From positions 1 to 11,757 of the forward strand of contig RFPG01000022.1 in assembly GCA_009926245.1 (NCBI GenBank): 11,757 bases of DNA. The letters run 5' to 3'. The stretch's first letter is position 1, and every line of letters starts with the position of its first letter. Source of the stretch: Sphingobacteriia bacterium. Its GTDB lineage: Bacteria > Bacteroidota > Bacteroidia > UBA7662. Both the position numbers and the translations under genes were made by a program. This document shows, one piece after another, positions 5,607 through 11,757 of the stretch. The notes below the pieces were generated by a model. That model searched no databases. It worked only from the letters and a program-made list of their open reading frames with translations, and was not told the origin of the DNA.

Positions 5607-7013
5607 GTGACCCCCAACAACCCTTCCAACCCATCAGGACCCGCTGCAGAAGGGGTCAAGGACCGTCCTTCGGTTATCCGGGCCTGGTGCATGTACGATT
5701 GGGCCAATTCGGTTTACAATCTCTGCATTACCACGGCCATTTTCCCCATCTATTACAGCAGCCTTTCGGCCACGGTCTCGGCCCAAAACGGCTGGACCCG
5801 CCCGGTGGCCAACAGCCTGGGCCAGGCCAGCGAATCCGTTTCTTTTTTGCGTTTGGGTTCGTGGGAGGTTCCGGCCAGCAGTTTGTATTCCTACGCCCTG
5901 GCCCTGGCCTACCTGAGCATCGCGATGGTATCGCCTTTGCTATCGGGGATGGCGGATTACGGAGCTCGCCGCAAAGCCATGATGAACCTTTTTATCACCG
6001 TGGGCAGCCTGGCCTGCGTTGGGCTTTACGGGATGACGGTCGATACCTGGGTCTGGGGTATCTTTTGTTTTGTGTTAGCGGCTTTTTCGTGGGCCGGGTC
6101 TGCGCTCTTTTACAATTCATTCTTGCCGGTGATTGCCAGCGAATCCCGCATCGATGCCGTTAGTGCCAAAGGCTTTGCCTACGGTTATGTCGGATCGGTG
6201 GTTCTGCTGATCCTGAATTTGGCCTTTATCATGAACCCCGGGTGGTTGGGCATGGACACGGGGCAGGTGACCCGCTTGTCCTTTGTGAGTGTGGGCTTGT
6301 GGTGGTGGGGTTTTTCCCGCATCACGCTGGCCGGTCTGCCCGGCGAAGAGGCCAGCGGCCAGGCCGGTCTTCGGACCACGGCCCTTGGTTGGTTGCGCAT
6401 CGGCTGGTCGGAGTTGCGCGGTGTGGTGGTGGCCATGAAAGGCATGCCTTCCCTCAAGACCTTTTTGTTTGCGTACTTTTTTACCTGCGCTGGTTTGCAG
6501 ACCATCATGCTGGTGGCTTCCTTGTTTGGCGCAGAGGTGCTACGATTGCCGACCGATCGGTTGATTGCGGTGATTCTTTTGATCCAAATCATCGCCATCG
6601 GAGGGTCCTTTGGATTTGCTCGTTTGGTGCCCAAGATGGGCAATGTTCGGCTGCTTATTCTGACGGGGCTGGTATGGATTTTGGTTTGTATGGCGGCGGC
6701 GGTTGTTCAACAGGAATGGGAATTTTACACCATGGCCGGGGTGGTCGGCGTGATCATGGGCGGGTCCCAGACCTTGTTGCGGAGCACCTACGCCAAGATG
6801 ATACCAACGGGTACGCGCAACAACGCCTCGTTTTTTTCTTTTTACGATTTGACCGAAAAAGTAGCCATCGTTTTTGGCACCTTTAGTTTTGGTTTTATCA
6901 ATCAATGGACCGGCTCGATGCGCAATTCGGCCTTGTTTTTGGCCCTGTATTTTGTGATCGGGATTTACTTTCTGATCCGCATGCTTCGCATTCCTCGTGA
7001 AAACCCATCCTGA
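5607..7013 (+). CDS. UMF1-family MFS transporter
   Basis: This is a 468-residue inner-membrane protein of the major facilitator superfamily. The N-terminal RAWCMYDWANSVYNLCITTAI (residues 26-46) is the signature of the UMF1 (BtlA-like, formerly DUF895) family, and the following LLSGMADYGARRKAMM matches the MFS loop 2-3 motif (GxxaDrxGrr). Many long hydrophobic stretches follow, consistent with about 12 spans, and the C-terminus is short and basic. Bacterial UMF1 members have unknown substrates, while the yeast relative Atg22 exports amino acids from the vacuole. The GTG start at 5607 is preferred over ATG 5691 because the latter would fall inside the conserved MYDWANS motif. The gene diverges from the pterin operon and is followed after four bases by the start of the Fe-S protein gene. 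Confidence 0.9.
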   Translation: MTPNNPSNPSGPAAEGVKDRPSVIRAWCMYDWANSVYNLCITTAIFPIYYSSLSATVSAQNGWTRPVANSLGQASESVSFLRLGSWEVPASSLYSYALALAYLSIAMVSPLLSGMADYGARRKAMMNLFITVGSLACVGLYGMTVDTWVWGIFCFVLAAFSWAGSALFYNSFLPVIASESRIDAVSAKGFAYGYVGSVVLLILNLAFIMNPGWLGMDTGQVTRLSFVSVGLWWWGFSRITLAGLPGEEASGQAGLRTTALGWLRIGWSELRGVVVAMKGMPSLKTFLFAYFFTCAGLQTIMLVASLFGAEVLRLPTDRLIAVILLIQIIAIGGSFGFARLVPKMGNVRLLILTGLVWILVCMAAAVVQQEWEFYTMAGVVGVIMGGSQTLLRSTYAKMIPTGTRNNASFFSFYDLTEKVAIVFGTFSFGFINQWTGSMRNSALFLALYFVIGIYFLIRMLRIPRENPS

Positions 7014-7017
7014 ACCT

Positions 7018-7800
7018 ATGTTGACGCCGGAGGTCCTCCCCATGGAGGAGGTCGATTTTTTTGTCCCTTGTTTTGTGGACCAGTTTTATCCCGACGCCGC
7101 CATGGCTGCGGTGGAGGTGCTCGAAGCCCTGGGTTGCCAGGTTCGGGTTCCGGAGGGGGCGACCTGCTGCGGTCAACCGGCCTACAACGCCGGGTATTGG
7201 GAGGAAGCAAGGCCGGTGGCGGCCAAATGGCTCCGTGATTTTGGGCCCACCAAAGAGTTGGAGCGTACCGTGGTGGTTTTGTCCAGTTCCTGCACCGGAA
7301 TGCTGCGCAACGGTTACCGTGAATTGCTTCCGGCTTCGGGTCCGGAATACAAGGCCTGGGAACAAGCCCGCCCCCGCATTTTGGAATTTGTGGAATTTGT
7401 TCATGCCCATCCCCATCGAAACCGCCTTCAGTCGGTGTTTCAACACAAGATTTCCTATCACGATGCTTGTTCGGCACTGCGCGAGTGCGGTATCCGGGAC
7501 CAGGTTCGGGATTTGCTGGCGGGGGTCCGGGGATTGGAGCTGATAGAATTGCCAGAGAACGAAACCTGTTGTGGTTTTGGGGGCACCTTCGCGGTCAAGT
7601 ACGAAGGGATTTCGACCGCCATGGCGGACCAAAAAATCGGTCATTATCGCCAAACCGGCGCCGAATACTTGGTCAGTGCCGACTTGTCTTGCCTCATGCA
7701 CCTCAAGGCCTACGGCGACCGTCAGGGCCCGACGGTTCAAACCCTGCACCTGGCCCAGGTTTTGGCCTCCGGTCTCCCCAAAACAACGCCTGCTCGATGA
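7018..7800 (+). CDS. LutA/YkgE-like (Fe-S)-binding protein with two CCG domains
   Basis: This cytoplasmic protein has 260 residues from ATG 7018. Two cysteine-rich CCG domains are visible: TCCGQPAYNAG (C50, C51) with SSSCTGM (C92), and HDACSALREC (C151, C157) with ETCCGFGGTF (C184, C185) and a later C225. CCG domains bind iron-sulfur clusters in proteins such as heterodisulfide reductase subunit B, GlpC and LutA. The overall pattern fits LutA, the electron-carrier subunit of the LutABC lactate-oxidation complex. LutB and LutC are not adjacent. The start is uncertain: ATG 7018 follows the transporter stop by four bases; ATG 7042 (MEEVDFFVP) matches where homologues usually begin and has GGAGG eight bases upstream, but sits in a small hairpin loop. 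The last bases overlap the next gene (ATGA), suggesting a shared pathway. Confidence 0.88.
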   Translation: MLTPEVLPMEEVDFFVPCFVDQFYPDAAMAAVEVLEALGCQVRVPEGATCCGQPAYNAGYWEEARPVAAKWLRDFGPTKELERTVVVLSSSCTGMLRNGYRELLPASGPEYKAWEQARPRILEFVEFVHAHPHRNRLQSVFQHKISYHDACSALRECGIRDQVRDLLAGVRGLELIELPENETCCGFGGTFAVKYEGISTAMADQKIGHYRQTGAEYLVSADLSCLMHLKAYGDRQGPTVQTLHLAQVLASGLPKTTPAR

Positions 7801-8912
7801 GCCAAGAAATCCACGGTTATTGGTCGGCACCGGCCCTGGGCGAATGGATGCGCAGGGTCTTTGAGGCCATGGGTTGTTCGGTGGAGGATGCCGCCACCGC
7901 GGCCGAAGTTTTGTTGGAAGCGGACCTCAAAGGCATTGACTCGCACGGGGTGGCCCGCCTGCCCGGTTATGTTCGCTTGTGGCGCAAAGGCCGCATCAAC
8001 CCGCGCCCTGTTTGGCGTTGGGAACAACGGATGCCGGCGGTGGCGGTTTTGGATGCCGATGCTGGTTTGGGTTTGGTGGCCGCCCGTGTTGCCATGGATC
8101 GGGCCGTTGAAATGGCCGCGGTTTACGGGACCGCCCAGGTTTTGGTCCGCAATTCCAATCATTTTGGGATTGCATCGGAACACGCGCTTCGGGCCGTTCC
8201 CCACGGCATGGTGGGCTGGGCGATGACCAATGCCAGCCCGCTCGTGGCTCCCTACGGCTCTTCGGAGCGACTCTTTGGAACCAACCCTTTGTGTTATGCC
8301 TTCCCTGCGGGGCGGCGCGACCCCATGGTGATCGATATGGCGACCTCGGCAGCGGCGAATGGCAAATTGGAATTGGCCGCGGCCCGCTCCCAGGCGATCC
8401 CCGAGGGTTGGGCCGTGGATGCCCAGGGGCGAACGACCACGGATCCCTTGATCCTCCAAAATGGAGGAGCCTTGCTCCCGCTGGGTTCGAATCCGGCCGG
8501 GGGTGTGCACAAAGGATACGGTTTGGGGGCCTTGGTGGATTGGTGGTCCGGGGTTTTGAGCGGGGCGAGCTTTGGCCCTTGGGTTCCCCCCTTTGTGGAT
8601 TTTTTGGAGCCGGCCCCCGATCAGCCCGGCCCTGGTTTGGGTCATGCATTGGGCGCAACGGCCATCGAAGCCCTGATGCCCCTGGAGGAATACAACCGCC
8701 GTGTGGAGCGCTGGGCCGAACGCATTTTGGCCGCCGAAACAGCCCCCGGTCAGCCCCCGCTGCTCTTGCACGGCATGCCCGAATGGGAGAGCAGGGCCCG
8801 TCGATTGGAGCAGGGAATTCCCTATACCGAGGCCAGAAATCGTAGCCTCCGCAATTTGGCCCTTGAATTAGGCCTGGACACGATAGACGAAAGCCCCCCT
8901 AACTTGCGTTAA
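7797..8912 (+). CDS. LDH2/MDH2-family malate/lactate (2-hydroxyacid) dehydrogenase
   Basis: This is a 371-residue NAD(P)-dependent oxidoreductase of the malate/L-lactate dehydrogenase family that is unrelated to classical Rossmann LDH. Family landmarks are DSHGVARLPGYV (48-59), RNSNHFGIASEHA (118-130) holding the His expected at the active site, MTNASPLVAPYGSSERLFGTNPL-type substrate and cofactor sequence, VIDMATS, GGALLPLGSNPAGG and HKGYGLG. Length is normal and no key motif is missing. The family oxidises or reduces malate, lactate, ureidoglycolate or other 2-hydroxyacids, and the exact substrate cannot be read here. The ATG at 7797 overlaps the stop of the LutA-like gene by four bases, so the two are translationally coupled. 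Lactate or a related hydroxyacid is the simplest guess for both. Confidence 0.9.
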   Translation: MSQEIHGYWSAPALGEWMRRVFEAMGCSVEDAATAAEVLLEADLKGIDSHGVARLPGYVRLWRKGRINPRPVWRWEQRMPAVAVLDADAGLGLVAARVAMDRAVEMAAVYGTAQVLVRNSNHFGIASEHALRAVPHGMVGWAMTNASPLVAPYGSSERLFGTNPLCYAFPAGRRDPMVIDMATSAAANGKLELAAARSQAIPEGWAVDAQGRTTTDPLILQNGGALLPLGSNPAGGVHKGYGLGALVDWWSGVLSGASFGPWVPPFVDFLEPAPDQPGPGLGHALGATAIEALMPLEEYNRRVERWAERILAAETAPGQPPLLLHGMPEWESRARRLEQGIPYTEARNRSLRNLALELGLDTIDESPPNLR

Positions 8913-8928
8913 CTTAATTTTCTACCCT

Positions 8929-9264
8929 ATGTTTGATTTGTTTGGAATGATGGACAAAATCGGCAAGCTCAAAGAAGCCGTCGAAGATGTCCGTAATCAA
9001 TGCGATCGTTTGCACATCACCCAACGCTCCGAGAACGGGGAAGTGGAGGTGGTCTGCACCGCGAACAAAAAAATTGTTTCCATCAAAACCCTTCCCGCTT
9101 ATTTGAACAGCGAAAACGCCCCCGCCTTGGACCAATTGCTGGCCTCCACCGTGGATGCCGCCCTGCGCGAAGCCCATCGGACCCACAAGGAGCTGTTCAA
9201 GAAATCCACCGAAGGTTTGATTCCCAATATTCCGGGATTGGATCTTTCCAAATTCATATCCTAA
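8929..9264 (+). CDS. YbaB/EbfC-family nucleoid-associated protein
   Basis: This is a 111-residue small DNA-binding protein. It begins MFDLFGMMDKIGKLKEAVEDV, an amphipathic helix as in the family, has a central beta part (VEVVCTANKKIVSIKTL), and ends with the PNIPGLDLSKF tail that I associate with Bacteroidota members. YbaB/EbfC dimers bind DNA with little sequence preference, and some regulate gene expression. The sequence is more divergent in the middle than usual, so a specialised paralogue is possible. It is not in the dnaX-ybaB-recR context. The start is ATG 8929, preceded by an AT-rich leader (TTAACTTAATTTTC) 16 bases after the upstream stop. The close spacing leaves room for cotranscription in either direction. 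Confidence 0.85.
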   Translation: MFDLFGMMDKIGKLKEAVEDVRNQCDRLHITQRSENGEVEVVCTANKKIVSIKTLPAYLNSENAPALDQLLASTVDAALREAHRTHKELFKKSTEGLIPNIPGLDLSKFIS

Positions 9265-9284
9265 ATCCTCCCGCAATCCTTGCG

Positions 9285-9761
9285 ATGGAATGGCATCCGG
9301 CCCTCGTTCATTTCCCTATGGGTTTTGCGGTGGCATCGTGGATCGGCGAAACCATCCGGACCTGGGCTTCACCAGCCGATGCCCAAGCCTCTGTTTGGGA
9401 AAGCATGAGCCGGGTTTTGTTATGGTGGACACTGCCGGCTCTCTTGTTGGCGGTGGTCAGCGGGAACCTGGCCAACGATGCCCACGGTCCGCAGGGTTCT
9501 GGATCGGCGGTTGAGGTTCTCCAAAACCACGAAGCCCTGGGCTATTTCACCGCTGCTGGCTTGGTGTTCTTGGCCTTTTGGCGATCGGTGCGCTCGTTGA
9601 CCATGTCCAAATCGGAACAACGCGGTTATTGGTTCACCCTGACGGCCTTCTTGATGGTCATGGCCTGGGGCGCCACCCTGGGCGGTCGCCTGGTGTATCA
9701 GCACCGCATCGGCGTGGAAACGACCCCTGTTTCCACTTCACCCTCTCTTCCACTACACTAA
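9285..9761 (+). CDS. DUF2231 domain-containing membrane protein
   Basis: This is a 158-residue integral membrane protein. It begins with HPALVHFPMGF (residues 4-14), the signature of DUF2231, and has four predicted hydrophobic segments at about 7-25, 44-60, 83-100 and 114-133. The fourth ends in TLGGRLVYQHRIGV, which resembles the conserved GGxLVYxHGVGV of the family, with Arg in place of the usual Gly. The two conserved His near the first and last spans suggest metal or heme contact, but no function is established for the family. ATG 9285 is chosen because it places the HPALVHFP motif at the N-terminus as in homologues. It lies 20 bases after the YbaB stop and 18 bases before lepB. Confidence 0.82.
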   Translation: MEWHPALVHFPMGFAVASWIGETIRTWASPADAQASVWESMSRVLLWWTLPALLLAVVSGNLANDAHGPQGSGSAVEVLQNHEALGYFTAAGLVFLAFWRSVRSLTMSKSEQRGYWFTLTAFLMVMAWGATLGGRLVYQHRIGVETTPVSTSPSLPLH

Positions 9762-9779
9762 ATTCCCTCTACCTTATTT

Positions 9780-10901
9780 ATGCCTCTTTTTGCAACCCCC
9801 AAACAATCCAACGGAACCAATACCGGCCCCCAGGCCCCTCGCACCAAATCCAAAACCAAGGAATGGCTGGAAGCCGTGGTCTTTGCCGTCGTGGTGGCCA
9901 CACTCATCCGGACCTTTGTGGTGGAAGCCTATACCATCCCCACCCCCTCCATGGAAAAAAGCCTGATGGTGGGGGATTTTTTGTTTGTTAGCAAATTGAG
10001 TTACGGACCCCGGCTTCCGATGACTTGGCTTTCGTTTCCCTTTGCGCACAATACCATGCCCTTTGTGGGCGGTCCCTCGTATTTGGAAAAACCCTCCACG
10101 GGGTACCATCGCTTGTGGGGGTTGGGCCGGATTCGTAACAACGATGTGGTGGTCTTTAATTATCCCATGGACGATGCACGCCCCGTTGACAAAAGAGACA
10201 ATTATATCAAACGATGCGTGGGCATACCGGGGGATACCTTGCGTCTGGTGGATCGCCGACTCCGCATTAACAGCCGTTGGGTGGAGGAACCTCGCAACAG
10301 CCAACACCGGTACCATGTCAAAACCGACGGCAGTGGATTCAATCCTTTGGTGCTTCGCAAAATGGACGTGAGCGAAGGCGGGCAGGTGACCGCGGAAGGG
10401 GATTTTATTTTTAGTTTGACTCCGTCCAATGCCATCAAAATGAAGGACTTCGCCAATGTCCGATTGTTGGAGCCCTACACCGCCCCGGCCGGTATGTACA
10501 CCGAAGAAATCTTCCCGCATGCTTCGCAATTCCCTTGGAATATTGACCAAGTGGGGCCGATTGTGATCCCGGCCCAAGGCATGGTGATGCCCTTGGACAC
10601 CCATAATTTGCCGGTGTACCGTCGGGCCATCGAGGTCTACGAGGGGAACCGTGTGGAGGTGCGCAACGGCCGTGTTTGGATTAACGGTCAATCCGTAACA
10701 TCTTATACGTTCCGAATGAATTATTATTGGATGATGGGGGATAACCGGCACAATTCCTTGGACTCCAGGTATTGGGGTTTTGTTCCCGAAGACCACGTGG
10801 TCGGCAAGGCCGTCATGGTTTGGTTGAGCATCGATTACAGCGCCGATTGGTTGAACAAGGTTCGCTGGAATCGTTTGTTCCGCTCCGTCGCTTCTCGCTA
10901 A
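9780..10901 (+). CDS. lepB: Signal peptidase I
   Basis: This 373-residue membrane-bound serine protease removes signal peptides from exported proteins at the outer face of the inner membrane. A short basic cytoplasmic N-terminus is followed by one membrane span (about 29-48) and the catalytic box PTPSMEKSLMVGD with nucleophile S57. The general base is K144 in DNYIKRCVGIPGDTL. Box E is MMGDNRHNSLDSRYWG (319-333). The central insertion makes it longer than E. coli LepB (324 aa), as is usual in Bacteroidota. ATG 9780 follows an AT-rich leader (CCTTATTT). Only one span is seen before the catalytic Ser. It is followed 31 bases later by an acyltransferase gene. Confidence 0.96.
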   Translation: MPLFATPKQSNGTNTGPQAPRTKSKTKEWLEAVVFAVVVATLIRTFVVEAYTIPTPSMEKSLMVGDFLFVSKLSYGPRLPMTWLSFPFAHNTMPFVGGPSYLEKPSTGYHRLWGLGRIRNNDVVVFNYPMDDARPVDKRDNYIKRCVGIPGDTLRLVDRRLRINSRWVEEPRNSQHRYHVKTDGSGFNPLVLRKMDVSEGGQVTAEGDFIFSLTPSNAIKMKDFANVRLLEPYTAPAGMYTEEIFPHASQFPWNIDQVGPIVIPAQGMVMPLDTHNLPVYRRAIEVYEGNRVEVRNGRVWINGQSVTSYTFRMNYYWMMGDNRHNSLDSRYWGFVPEDHVVGKAVMVWLSIDYSADWLNKVRWNRLFRSVASR

Positions 10902-10932
10902 ACAAGCCTCTCACCGAAAATCCAGCGCACCG

Positions 10933-11757
10933 ATGGTTTACCGGTTTTTGTACACCTTGGTGGGTTGGTGCAGGTCCTTCTATTTCAGCAAAATAACCCT
11001 GCGTGGCTGGCCCTCTTCTTGGTCCAAGGGGAGCGTGCCCCAGCGTCCCCGCATGCTCTGTGCCAATCACCCTTCTTCTTTTTTGGATGCCGTATTGGTT
11101 GCAGCGTACCTGCCTTTTCCTTTGGGTTTTTTGGGGAGGGGGGATGCCTTCACGCCTCGTTTTGGGAATTTTCTGCGCAAGCATCTCAACATGATGCCGG
11201 TATGGAGGCATCGCGAAGGCTACGCCAATGTGCATCGCAATTACGAGACCTTTGCCGAAGCCAACGAATATTGGTCCAAGAACGGAGCGTTGATTATTTT
11301 CTCCGAAGGCCTCTGTGTGCAGGAATGGAAGTTGCGGCCATTGCCCAAGGGCAGTGCGCGCATGGTATGGAATGCCTTTCACCAAGGGCTGGATTTGGAA
11401 ATTGTTCCGGTGGGCATCAATTATGAACATTTTGACGGTCCCGGCAAAACAGCCGATCTACGCTTTGGGGGGATGGTCCTTGCCAGTCAATTGATGCAGC
11501 GATTTCAAGAAGAGGCAGGTGCGGTGGATGAGAACGGGAAATTGCGTGAAACCGCTTTTTTGTTACGATTCAATCGTTGGTTGGAAGGGGAACTGCGAAC
11601 CCTGGTGGTGCAAGCCCCCGGCCGCGCCGAAGCTTGTAGTCCATTGGGCGGTGCCGAGACCTTGGCGGGACCGCTGATCCCAACGCAGAATCGTCCGTTC
11701 ATGCTCGCCCTGGCCCGCCTCTTGCATGCTCCGTATTACCGCCCTATGAGGGCTTTG
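10933..11757 (+). CDS. PlsC-like lysophospholipid/glycerol-phosphate acyltransferase (3' end outside window)
   Basis: The frame is open from ATG 10933 to the right edge (275 residues) with no stop, so the gene is cut by the window. Acyltransferase block I is ANHPSSFLDA (44-53), with His46 and Asp52 five residues apart; the textbook motif is HX4D, but NHPxSFLD with five is what I recall for Bacteroidota members. Block II is GRGDAFTPRFGNFLRKHLNMMPV, block III is FSEGLCVQEWKLRPLPKGSAR (123-143) with E125-G126 and R135, and block IV is IVPVGINY. The enzyme would transfer an acyl chain to lysophosphatidate or a similar acceptor at the inner membrane. The usual single N-terminal hydrophobic helix is weak (FLYTLVGW). 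A second membrane or fused domain could follow beyond the edge, since this length already covers most of the acyltransferase domain. Close spacing suggests cotranscription with lepB. Confidence 0.9.
   Translation, partial: MVYRFLYTLVGWCRSFYFSKITLRGWPSSWSKGSVPQRPRMLCANHPSSFLDAVLVAAYLPFPLGFLGRGDAFTPRFGNFLRKHLNMMPVWRHREGYANVHRNYETFAEANEYWSKNGALIIFSEGLCVQEWKLRPLPKGSARMVWNAFHQGLDLEIVPVGINYEHFDGPGKTADLRFGGMVLASQLMQRFQEEAGAVDENGKLRETAFLLRFNRWLEGELRTLVVQAPGRAEACSPLGGAETLAGPLIPTQNRPFMLALARLLHAPYYRPMRAL

Noticed and set aside
7737..8771. Long open frame on the minus strand across the LDH2 gene, and similar ones at 6898-7830 and 9774-10796
   Set aside because: Each lies opposite a well-recognised plus-strand gene, shows no family motif, and is rich in low-information Pro/Gly/Arg/His content typical of antisense frames in GC-rich DNA.
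10933..11757. HX5D spacing in the acyltransferase as a broken active site
   Set aside because: The NHPxSFLD form is, from memory, usual in Bacteroidota acyltransferases, and the other blocks are intact.
1..11757. Mobile elements, CRISPR arrays, tRNA or rRNA genes, riboswitches, toxin-antitoxin or defence genes
   Set aside because: Reading both strands I found no transposase, integrase, regular repeat array, RNA-gene-like structure or defence-family motif. All sizeable frames are explained by the listed genes.

Overview
The window reads as a compact chromosomal segment of a member of the Bacteroidota with fairly high GC. The assignment rests on gene types that look typical of that phylum: a UMF1-type MFS carrier with the MYDWANS signature, a YbaB/EbfC protein ending in a PNIPGLDLSK tail, a long signal peptidase I with a KEWLEA start, and a PlsC-type acyltransferase with FSEGLCVQEWKLRP. 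Two exact copies of the Bacteroidota -7 promoter consensus TAnnTTTG also lie just upstream of genes. I see no mobile element, CRISPR array, tRNA or rRNA. No gene-free stretch exceeds about 130 bases.

Layout. (1) Positions 2-2348, plus strand: the 3' part of a fumarylacetoacetate-hydrolase-family gene, then a flavin reductase gene that has lost its N-terminal third, then a saccharopine-dehydrogenase-like oxidoreductase. (2) Positions 5476-2345, minus strand: a tightly packed four-gene operon in the order 6-pyruvoyl-tetrahydropterin-synthase-like protein, GTP cyclohydrolase I (folE), a short-chain dehydrogenase without the catalytic tyrosine, and a class I CPD photolyase. It converges on region 1, and the two facing stop codons share one CTAG. 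(3) Positions 5607-11757, plus strand: UMF1 transporter, LutA-like Fe-S protein, LDH2-family dehydrogenase, YbaB/EbfC protein, DUF2231 membrane protein, signal peptidase I, and an acyltransferase that runs off the right edge. A 130-base divergent promoter region (5477-5606) separates 2 and 3.

The most interesting unit is region 2. FolE makes dihydroneopterin triphosphate. The next gene carries every catalytic and zinc residue of mammalian PTPS, with the CX5HGH spacing of biopterin synthesis and not the CX3HGH of E. coli QueD. An SDR sits where sepiapterin reductase would be expected, but its active-site Tyr is Ile. The last gene is a photolyase whose FAD/electron-transfer core is intact but whose MTHF-antenna residues are changed. 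I infer a pterin-supply module tied to DNA repair, in which a reduced pterin could be the antenna chromophore. An alternative is that the pterin serves a phenylalanine hydroxylase elsewhere, since an aromatic-catabolism-type FAH gene is nearby. Neither is proven by the sequence.

The right-hand genes are mostly housekeeping or lactate/2-hydroxyacid metabolism. They are closely spaced and could be co-transcribed in part.
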